From JBGRQA01 sp041725895 (lineage in GTDB: Bacteria; Bacteroidota; Bacteroidia; Bacteroidales; Marinifilaceae): 64,000 nt of DNA. Location: positions 1 through 64,000 of the forward strand of contig JBGRQA010000010.1 of NCBI GenBank assembly GCA_041725895.1, given 5' to 3'. Each line of letters starts with the position of its first letter. Positions within the stretch are counted from its first letter, which is position 1. A program made the translations under genes and the position numbers. Below, one piece after another: positions 35,434 to 43,200 of this stretch. The notes beneath the pieces were generated by a model. The model saw nothing but the letters and a program-made list of their open reading frames with translations. It had not been told where the DNA came from and ran no database searches.

Positions 35434-36648
35434 TTATTGTGCAACAAATAGAGCACAATTGCGAACCACTCTCACCGCACTTAAATCCTCTTCATTAACG
35501 ATTGCTCTTAATGTTGTTCGTTGAAGGGTTAAATTATCATTTGGTGTATTCCATAGGCTCAATAAATTTTCTCCTCCTAAAGACATAGCAACATGATCGC
35601 CTGGCCATCCTGTAGTTAAAATAACATCACCACGTTGCAATCCGCCTCCATCTATTATGTCAAACAATGCAATTTGAGGACTTAACACATTATTAATAGC
35701 ATAGAGTAAATTATCGCCCACTTCATTTACGTCTTCATACAATTCAACAATTCGCTCTCTAGTCATTAAATTTGCTGTATACGCACTATAGAAAATAGCT
35801 TCCCAACAATTCATGGAAGAGTCATTTCCTATTTCAACTTGTTCGTCAGCGACCCATTGTCGAAACACATTCCCCTCATCGTCACCATTCACCCAATTCA
35901 AATGACCTACTCTTTCATCGGAATTCATTGCATTAGCAACATTGCCAGCAGCATTATCTTCGGCAACATCAGGTACCAATGATTCATCTAAGCCCGCTAC
36001 TATTATCTCTTGTCGCTTCACTTTAAAAGTAAAGCTATCTTCATCTATTTGAATATTATCACCTTCGACTGCATTAATAGCATCTACAAAATCCCACTTT
36101 GCTTCATAAATATTACCTTGCACCCCTCCAAACCTATCATCGTTATACATATTATTAAGATCAACAAAAATAACTTCAATTATTCTCCAATTTTCATTTA
36201 TGTAGTCCTCAGCTAGTGCAGCGGTTGCCATTTCTATTCTTGTTGTTATGTTGTGATATTCAGTTGCCACCTCAATTGCTGACTCAAGGGTCTCAAAATC
36301 ATGGTTTCCATTTTCTCTCCATTGGTTTAGTATTGCTCTGATTTCAGTATTAGCTACTTGACCTACTGTTAATTCATCTTGTTCGACTTCACCAATCGTT
36401 AATACAGTTTGAATTACAGGATCTCCAGAAGCAAAAGTGCTTTTGTTTTGTATACATTTAGACACCAAATTTCTGTTTATCTGGTTTTGCATTCTTCTTT
36501 GAACCACAGCCTCTGGCCGATTAGCTACAAACCCAAAACCTTGCTTCCCTCTACCTTTCTTCTGGGCAACAGAATTAGCAACCGCCCGGCTTTCCTGCCT
36601 ATCCCTCGGAAAGCTATTCTCTTTTGATTTCGCTCTTTTTGCATACAT
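35434..36648 (-). CDS. Predicted eCIS cargo 2: leader plus papain/NlpC-like domain
   Basis: 404 residues. The leader has MYAKRAKSKENS, an 8-residue insertion, SRAVANSVAQKKGRGKQGFG, and FVANRPEAVVQRR (about 1-52). A helical/acidic middle follows. The C-terminal domain has SMNCWEAIFYSAY (Cys281 at a helix start), GDVILTTGWPGDHVAMSLGG (His352 at a strand start) and LWNTPN (Asn367), the Cys-His-Asn order of papain-like enzymes such as NlpC/P60, CHAP or transglutaminase-type toxins. No signal peptide. Likely a peptidase, amidase or deamidase delivered by the injection system; chemistry is inferred from the triad only. Confidence 0.6.
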   Translation of the reverse strand: MYAKRAKSKENSFPRDRQESRAVANSVAQKKGRGKQGFGFVANRPEAVVQRRMQNQINRNLVSKCIQNKSTFASGDPVIQTVLTIGEVEQDELTVGQVANTEIRAILNQWRENGNHDFETLESAIEVATEYHNITTRIEMATAALAEDYINENWRIIEVIFVDLNNMYNDDRFGGVQGNIYEAKWDFVDAINAVEGDNIQIDEDSFTFKVKRQEIIVAGLDESLVPDVAEDNAAGNVANAMNSDERVGHLNWVNGDDEGNVFRQWVADEQVEIGNDSSMNCWEAIFYSAYTANLMTRERIVELYEDVNEVGDNLLYAINNVLSPQIALFDIIDGGGLQRGDVILTTGWPGDHVAMSLGGENLLSLWNTPNDNLTLQRTTLRAIVNEEDLSAVRVVRNCALFVAQ

Positions 36649-36757
36649 ATCTCAAAGCTTTTTACTTTATTTAATGTTATAAACACTCATGATTTGTAAC
36701 AATTGGGCTAAAAGACGTTTTCAATGGCTTTTAAGTTTTGTTGTGGGCTTTAATTTA
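36649..36757 (-). repeat. Duplicated 5' region of cargo genes, copy B
   Basis: Matches 35283-35397 (for example shared AGTGTTTATAA and CCCAATTGTTACA segments on the minus strand). The hairpin seen in copy A is decayed here (stem partly mismatched), so copy A or a shared ancestor is the more intact form. The region before cargo 1 (37781-37830) shows only weak similarity. Confidence 0.75.
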
Positions 36758-36778
36758 TTTACTGATGCTCCTTCTTAT

Positions 36779-37780
36779 TTATATGTTTTTAGTTATCACA
36801 CTAAATAGTCCCCTTCTCTTAAAAAAGAATTTTGTTTTGACTCCCTTTTTTAAAGCCAAAGTTATCCCATTATTAGTCGCAGTGGGTTGATAATTTTTTT
36901 GCACTATTCCTATGATATCTTTTAGTGATGTTGGTGCACCATAAGCATTAATGGCTTTCACTATATTCTTTTGGAGAGGAGTTAGTTTTTTTGTTGTTGG
37001 CACAACTGGGTATGGCGGTACATTAGATACTATATAATTCGTTAAATCATTCGCTCCACCTATTTCCTCCGGCCATTGTGATTCAACTTTTGTGATTTTA
37101 TGAATTCGGATGGGATCTATAGTAATATTCAAACCCGCACCTATAAGTTGCTCACTCCTCGAAAATGGTTGTTTTCCTGCTGGGGTTGGATTTAACACCT
37201 GTACACTATATCGAGCTCCATGATCATAGTTAGGATCGCCTAAGACATTATTACCTTGGTTGATTAAATCTGCCCTAGTAGCTAAATCTTTTACTTTGCT
37301 TTCTATTCCTCTGTGTAACTTATTTGCATTCGAACTTAAAACAGTTAGGTTGTCGTTAACGCCCTGCCCTCCCATGTTATCATTTAGAAGGTGTCCAGCG
37401 ATATATCGCTGTGTCCCTTGAATATAATGACCAACTTTGGTCAGTAGGTTAGGAACTCGACCTGGGGGTATGCTACCGTACTGCCATTCACTGGCTGCTC
37501 CCACTTTGGCAGTCATATTGGTTCCACCTCGTGTTTTATGTACCACTCCTCTATTTTCGACAACCACTGGAAATCTTTGAATCGTACTTTGTGTAATTAA
37601 TTTCTGCTGTAAAGATTGGCAGTTTCCAGCACCGTAATCCTGAAGTATTGTTTGCGTAACAGCTTCCGCTCGATTATCCACAAACCCAAAACCTTGCTTC
37701 ACATTACTCTTCTTTTGAGCAACAGAATTAGCAACTGCCCTACTTCTAGTTTCTTTCGACTTCTCTACTTGTGCATACAT
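36779..37780 (-). CDS. Predicted eCIS cargo 1: leader plus nuclease domain
   Basis: 333 residues. The leader reads MYAQVEKSKETRSRAVANSV followed by AQKKSNVKQGFGFVDNRAEA (about 1-42). The toxin domain contains YIAGHLLNDNMGG (His130), then N.NLTVLSSNAN (Asn144 region) and LHRGIE (His156). This AGHLLN...GG.G..NL..LT..AN..H pattern is that of DNA/RNA non-specific endonuclease-like toxin domains found in polymorphic toxins and eCIS payloads. The last 80 residues (LTPLQKNIVKAINAYGAPTS) look like a winged helix followed by a basic end, which may bind DNA. No immunity gene is recognised beside it. Confidence 0.7.
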   Translation of the reverse strand: MYAQVEKSKETRSRAVANSVAQKKSNVKQGFGFVDNRAEAVTQTILQDYGAGNCQSLQQKLITQSTIQRFPVVVENRGVVHKTRGGTNMTAKVGAASEWQYGSIPPGRVPNLLTKVGHYIQGTQRYIAGHLLNDNMGGQGVNDNLTVLSSNANKLHRGIESKVKDLATRADLINQGNNVLGDPNYDHGARYSVQVLNPTPAGKQPFSRSEQLIGAGLNITIDPIRIHKITKVESQWPEEIGGANDLTNYIVSNVPPYPVVPTTKKLTPLQKNIVKAINAYGAPTSLKDIIGIVQKNYQPTATNNGITLALKKGVKTKFFFKRRGLFSVITKNI

Positions 37781-37837
37781 ACCTCTATCTTTTTAAATTG
37801 TAAACCACTCGTATCTCTCCCTACAACTTTTGTTGAT

Positions 37838-38100
37838 CCCTAAAGGGATCTTCCTTTTCCCCTTGGAGCGAAAGGCAATCCCCCCAAGGATTCTTTGCAT
37901 CCCTTTGTGTTTTGTCGTGCGCCCCTTGGGAATAAATTTGCGCCAGAGGAGGATGGACTTGTGCCCCCAAGGGATATCTCTTCTTCCTATGGGGATTATT
38001 CATTTCCCCACGGGGAGAAGGTCCCGCCCCTTGGGGAGATGTATGGTCCCTCGGAATCCAAAGCTTTGCCCCTTTGGGAACCTTCTCCGAATGGGTCTGA
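37838..38100. repeat. Second 21-bp-periodic palindrome array
   Basis: Short palindromes of the CCCCTTGGGG type recur at 21-base steps: for example TCCCTAAAGGGA at 37838, CCCCTTGG at 37859, CCCCAAGG at 37881, CCCCTTGGG at 37923, CCCCCAAGGG at 37964, CCCCACGGGG at 38006, CCCCTTGGGG at 38027 and CCCCTTTGGGA at 38069. Some steps carry decayed cores. About 12-13 units fill the gap between the DUF4157 gene and cargo 1. As in the other array the frame is open on both strands (37821-38153 minus from a TTG; 37830-38156 plus), with no coding evidence. Rest of the 37781-38195 gap: nothing else seen. Confidence 0.75.
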
Positions 38101-38195
38101 TTCCGTTTCAATTGTACCTTTTCCATTCTCGCTCCCCTACTTTTCCCCTGCAATAGACCTGAGCAATACCTCCTGCAGAGAATGGTTTGCTAGGT

Positions 38196-38747
38196 TTATA
38201 AATTCGCCGCTCTGTTCCCCATCACATCCGCCTCTTTCTCCAGTGCCGGGCTATCGTTTACGGGCACTCCTGCAACTTCGGTAGTAGCTTGCACCCGTCC
38301 CTGCTTCTGCTGGGCCACATGCCAGGCCTCGTGCGCCAAATGCTGCTCCTGTCCCGGTGCCACATGGATGTTGGTGCCCTGGGTGTAGGCATGGGCCTGC
38401 ACCTGGGCCGGTTTCGAAGAGTTGTAATGCACCCGTACATCGCCCATATTCAAACCGGAGAGCTGCTCCACCCCTGCCTTTAGGTTGTCGGGCATACCGG
38501 TTTTATTCTCGACGCGTTGCGCGGTAAACTTGCCCTGTACCAGCTCTTCCTCTTCGGACGCCCTTTGTGCAGCAAATTTTCCTTGCTTCAATTCCTCCTC
38601 CTCATCCTGGCGCTGGATGGCCTCGGTCAGCTTGCGCTGGGCAATGGCTTCGGGACGATTGTCAACCATCTGCAAACTGCCTCTGTTCACATGGTTTTGG
38701 ATCGTTTTCGAGGCAGATTCGTTTTGCTTTTTCTGTACATGTTCCAT
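38196..38747 (-). CDS. DUF4157 protein (eCIS-associated, possibly toxin-less cargo)
   Basis: 183 residues. A leader (MEHVQKKQNESASKTIQNHV ... QMVDNRPEAIAQRKL) is related to the NRPEAV part of the cargo leaders. Two acidic repeats follow (EEELKQGKFAAQR, EEELVQGKFTAQR). The DUF4157 domain (about 85-172) holds GLNMGDVRVHYNS and the metalloprotease-like HEAWHVAQQ with His139, Glu140 and His143. DUF4157 is the hallmark domain of eCIS loci and usually precedes a C-terminal toxin. Here the protein ends right after the domain (EKEADVMGNRAANL), so it is either a stand-alone helper or a cargo that has lost its toxin. Two in-frame stops follow. Confidence 0.88.
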   Translation of the reverse strand: MEHVQKKQNESASKTIQNHVNRGSLQMVDNRPEAIAQRKLTEAIQRQDEEEELKQGKFAAQRASEEEELVQGKFTAQRVENKTGMPDNLKAGVEQLSGLNMGDVRVHYNSSKPAQVQAHAYTQGTNIHVAPGQEQHLAHEAWHVAQQKQGRVQATTEVAGVPVNDSPALEKEADVMGNRAANL

Positions 38748-39244
38748 GGCTTTCCAATTTTTTTACTTCTACAATAACAATAGTTATGGCCTTATTGATT
38801 GTACCTATTTCTAAACAAGCTTTTGTCTTAAAACCAGACGGGCTCGTACTATTTTGACTATATCATTGATTCTTCTCTAGTGCAAGCTGACAGTCAAATG
38901 CTTCGCAATTCATGAAAAAAAGTAACAACCGAGCGAAGCGAGCTCATGAACACCTTAATAAAATTATATCGTGAATAAAAATTCAAGGCTACGGCACTCA
39001 GTGACCCGTAACGGCTCACAGGCTAAACAGAATGAACTCGCTCGTTCCTCTCTCAAACAGCATTCTGTTCCTATGCCTACTCACCTACGGGGCCCCACCT
39101 CCATTGCCGATGCCGGTCCGCCGCTATAATATGCAAGAGTGCCTTATTTCATTAATTCCTAAATACTTCATAATCCCAGTAATCTCTAATTCTCCTAATT
39201 AGAAAAGCATTAAAATTCAATTGTTATAATCATACTATTAATCA
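38748..39244. other. Gene-free interval with an inverted repeat
   Basis: No supported gene in 497 bases. At 39020-39078 AGGC...ACAGAATG pairs with CATTCTGT...GCCT around a smaller GAAC/GTTC stem. A GAGCGAAGCGAGCTC motif lies near 38931-38946. A short GC-rich pocket is at 39085-39125. These could be remnants of a decayed insertion. No Bacteroidota promoter consensus was seen before the DUF4157 gene. Confidence 0.45.
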
Positions 39245-40156
39245 TTAATTCATAAGAATTTTATCAATGGTATTCTTCAGTTTCTCGTTGGCCTTGGCTT
39301 CTTTCACCTCTGTTTTAAGGGAAAGGAGGGAGTCTACAATTTTTTTCCTTTCCATTTCCTGCTCGCGTTGCTGCTTCAGGAGGCGCTCCTCGGCCTTGTT
39401 TTCAGCTCCTTTGTCCGATTTCCCCGTCAACATGGTCTCAATGGTAGTTACTGCCCTGTTCAATACCCTATAGAAGAGGGAGGCCGAAAATCCCCCCAAC
39501 ATGGCCAGCAAAGGAACTGTGATAAAACTGATTCCCGATGACTGATTCACTTCGGCTTCCACCGAGGAAGGAATCAGCACCGCCATCATCAAACCGGCAA
39601 TCAATCCCAGAACGAAGCGGATCCAGTAGGAGCTTTCGTACTTGGGATCGAAAGTACTTCGTACAATATATTTGTTGGCTTCGAATAGATTACTGAAACA
39701 GGCGCCCAACCCGGCTGCAGAGAGAAAAAACATCAGGTTGAGGAAAAGTTCAATCCCATGATCATCCAGGATTCCTTTGGAAACCGAATCGGAATTTACG
39801 TGGGAAGAAAGTCCGATCAGAATAAAACAAGCCAAAGACACCAGAGTGGTAACCATGAGCCGTCGTACCAAACTTACCGGTCCCAAAAAGCCAAACCATT
39901 TTCCTTTCTGCTCCTCTTTGTAAAGCAACCAGATGGTTTTGGGCCGAGCCGGAGCAACTTTTCCGGAAAGACATTTGTGCAGATCCAGTAATTCCGCACT
40001 GGTCCATTCCGTATGCTTTCCCTCCCCCTGACTCCTGTCAATTAGCTTTCGGGCCTCTGAAGGAATTGCGGAACCTTCCGCTGCAAGGTATTTCACCATT
40101 GCAGTGCACTCCTCTACTAAATATTGTCGTATATCTGCACTACTACTACATTCCAT
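39245..40156 (-). CDS. Four-helix membrane protein in eCIS locus
   Basis: 303 residues. An acidic cytosolic N-terminal domain (about 1-100, ADIRQYLVEECTAMVKYLAA) is followed by four predicted membrane helices (MVTTLVSLACFILIGLSSHV, IELFLNLMFFLSAAGLGACF, IRFVLGLIAGLMMAVLIPSS, VPLLAMLGGFSASLFYRVL) and a C-terminal charged coiled coil (EERLLKQQREQEMERKKIVD). No signal peptide or enzymatic motif. Membrane proteins of this sort recur beside eCIS tape-measure genes in Bacteroidota, though their role is not established. It may tether assembling particles to the producer membrane; this is an inference. Confidence 0.65.
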   Translation of the reverse strand: MECSSSADIRQYLVEECTAMVKYLAAEGSAIPSEARKLIDRSQGEGKHTEWTSAELLDLHKCLSGKVAPARPKTIWLLYKEEQKGKWFGFLGPVSLVRRLMVTTLVSLACFILIGLSSHVNSDSVSKGILDDHGIELFLNLMFFLSAAGLGACFSNLFEANKYIVRSTFDPKYESSYWIRFVLGLIAGLMMAVLIPSSVEAEVNQSSGISFITVPLLAMLGGFSASLFYRVLNRAVTTIETMLTGKSDKGAENKAEERLLKQQREQEMERKKIVDSLLSLKTEVKEAKANEKLKNTIDKILMN

Positions 40157-40240
40157 ATCTATTCGTTTAGGGATTAATCTGTTCGTAATTACCGACTATC
40201 TCTTTTGCACCAATCATTCAGCATTTTAACACCAACAATC

Positions 40241-43200
40241 CTATCGCCATTTAGTATACAATACATCATCCATCCATAAATTCTTTATGGTGGTATAGTT
40301 CCATGGCAGGTAATCGATAAGAATATCGTAGGCTTTTTGTTCCACAACCAAATGCCAGTTGTTTTCTTTTTTGGTTAGGCTACCTCCACGAACCAGAAAG
40401 GTTTCCTGTAATGCCTGAACAGAAGTATTCTGTAATTTCCGCCAATTCTCAATTATTCCCTGCACCAGTGAATCGATAGTTTTCTTCTCCTGATCGGTTA
40501 ACTCAATACTTGTATCCACCGGATCACTAGGGTGCAAACCAACCAACACCTTGTTTAGTACCAGTTCATGCTCCGGAAAGGAGGTCCTGTTGTAAGCCAT
40601 GTACTGCAAGCAAATTGCAGCCCGTTCCTTTGCCGAACGATTCCTGAACATTCGGCCCTCCAGCAGATTCAGTCTGTCGAACAGAACGGGCAGAAAGGCT
40701 CCGGCAATTACCAATCCGGCATTCTTAATGTAGATTACCTCCCCCTCCTCCACATTTTCGGTAACTGATACGGGTTGGGGGGGTACCGATATATCTTTTT
40801 CTCTTGCAGTTATTCCGTTTGCTTGTCGGACCTTCTGCACCTGCTCCAAAAGATTGGCAAAGGTTCCATCACTCTTCTCAGCACATTTCTTTAGATTGTC
40901 CATAATCGTCTTTTGTTTCTCTGGTCTTGTATTTTTTAATAATTCTTGAAATAGCGTTTGTAAAAATTGTTGCCGATTCAAATTCCGGTATTTTCCTACT
41001 GAGAATTCCAACAACTGATCCATCAGAATTTGGGCAGGAAAACTGCCCAGATGTTGTTCCCTGTAGATCTGCTCCATCCAACTCTGCATGCGAAGAATCT
41101 GCTCTACAAAAGTGCGCACATAGGTATCCGACATCACCCGGATCCATTCCCATTTCAGGCTAACCGGAGCATCCTTCAACCATTGCATTAATCTTACTCC
41201 ATCAAGAATTCCTTTTGCCCACTGCTCCTTCATTCGTTCCGGATGAGTCCGAAGCAATTGTTCCAAGGCCCGGAACAGAGTTGCATCTACCATTCTGTTT
41301 CCGGAGGGAGAAGACTTCTGAATCCCTGATGCAGGAACAGAACTTCCAAATCGCTCCACCAGTAGATCAAGAATCACCTCCTCGTTCTTGATTTCTTTAA
41401 CTTCCCCCCTGGAGGTAGGCTGAATTGAATCGCCCATTTCCCTAAGGACCAGATGTATCAAACCCGTTAAGTTGCTATTATCTGAAAGAGACTCAGTTCC
41501 TGCAATCAATTCCTGAGCCATTTGAATACGTTCCTCATCATTGCCAATCCTTTTCAAGCAAGCTGAAAGAAATTGTTTTGTCGCCTCCATTTCGGAATAC
41601 CACTGAAGATCCATCAGGTAATTGAAAAGCAAGCTTACAAAGATTTCTCTTCCCAATTTCTCATCAAGTTTTGCGGCAATTGCCATTTCCCGGATCAGGG
41701 CAACCGGCACCTTCCCATAACCCAGGCAAGGCAGCTTCTCTACCAAAAGTTGTAAGATATTTTGATCCATTACCGAGAAAAGGAAATCCCGGCTCTCTCG
41801 ATTAATCCGTAGCTTTTGAATCAAGACCTGGAAAGATTGTGAGGAGGAAAACAATCGGTCAAAGATTTCCTTTTGATGTCGTTTCACCCAGTCTGGAGAA
41901 TACTTCCTGTTGAACAAATCCGGCAGGAATTCATCCGGTAAAAAGGAGAGCACTCCGGTTTGACTTCCACCATTTTTCTCTTCCGAATCGGTTAATACAT
42001 TCCAGGCAGTCTCAAACAAAAAAAACTCATTACGCAAACAGGCGGCCAACATCATCTTAAAAGCCTTTACAGGAACCCCGGCAAATCGATCCTCCTCAAT
42101 GTTTTCAAACAAACTTTTCACCCGTCGTCCCCCGGGAAGATTGAGACTGTAAGTGGCAACCAGGTGCACAATTAGCTCACGGTATAACTTTTTATGGGAG
42201 GAAGAGGATATCCTATCCTCCAAAACAAATCCTCCCTTCAAATCCTCCAAAATAGTGAGCAACAAATCGGGTCGGTAGTTTTTCAAATAGGCAAACACCT
42301 CGTACATCCGATTGTCAAAATACTTGTCAACAATCAAACCTGTAGTGATAAAATCTTTCAAAGCATTTGCATACCATACTTCCTTTGCAATTCTCTCCAA
42401 CTGCTTTCCTCCAGATTCCCGGCTTCGTTGCTCCTTCCATTCGAAGTAGGTTTCCTTTAGAAGGGAGGCTAATTCCCCCTCCAAACCGATCTTCTGCTCA
42501 ATGATGGCCCGGTACAAATGCTCCAGAACCTGGGTCAGGTTCAAGTTGTAATGAGCCGAAATCATAAACAGCACCGAACGAATAAAGGATTTTCGATTGA
42601 AACGACTGCCCCTTTCTTCCAGCAGAGCCATAAATATGAAGTCCCACTTGAGTAATCGAAACTCGCTTCCAGCTCTACCTTCCAAAGCCCCCCGTTCCTT
42701 TTCCTCATCCAAAGCCTTCGCATAGGAGATAACAAAGGGAGCCTCTCTGGCTTCCACCAAATCGGCAAGCCGGTAGATTTCCTCTTCCCGCATGTCGGCC
42801 AGAAATTCTTTTCGGGATAAGGGTTGCAAGAGCAGTTCTATGAGTTTGGTCCGCAACCCCGTCAGGGTATTTTTAGGCATGTAATCTCCGTTCAACCAGC
42901 CGTAAAACTGCACCCGAAGGTTCTTTCCTTTTGATTCCAAAACCTCAGATTCCAGAGGGCTTTCGCTCCTTTCATCTTCCCTGCTACAAAGCTCTTTTTC
43001 CTCCTCTCTACTCAGATGATAATGGGACGCTATTTGAGAAAGTACCCTGCGCATAAATGCTCCCCGATTGAAAGATCTTCCCCGCCCTTCAAGCAGAGTG
43101 GTAATCAGGAATTCCCATTTTAACAGCTGGAATTCACCTCCCGCTCGCCCTGGCAAATCTTTTCCACAAAGGGAATCTGCCCAGGAATGGACAAACCGGG

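Noticed and set aside
37821..38153. 110-residue minus-strand frame in phase with the DUF4157 gene
   Set aside because: It starts with TTG, follows two stops and consists of the 21-bp palindrome array; the shared phase has a one-in-three chance.
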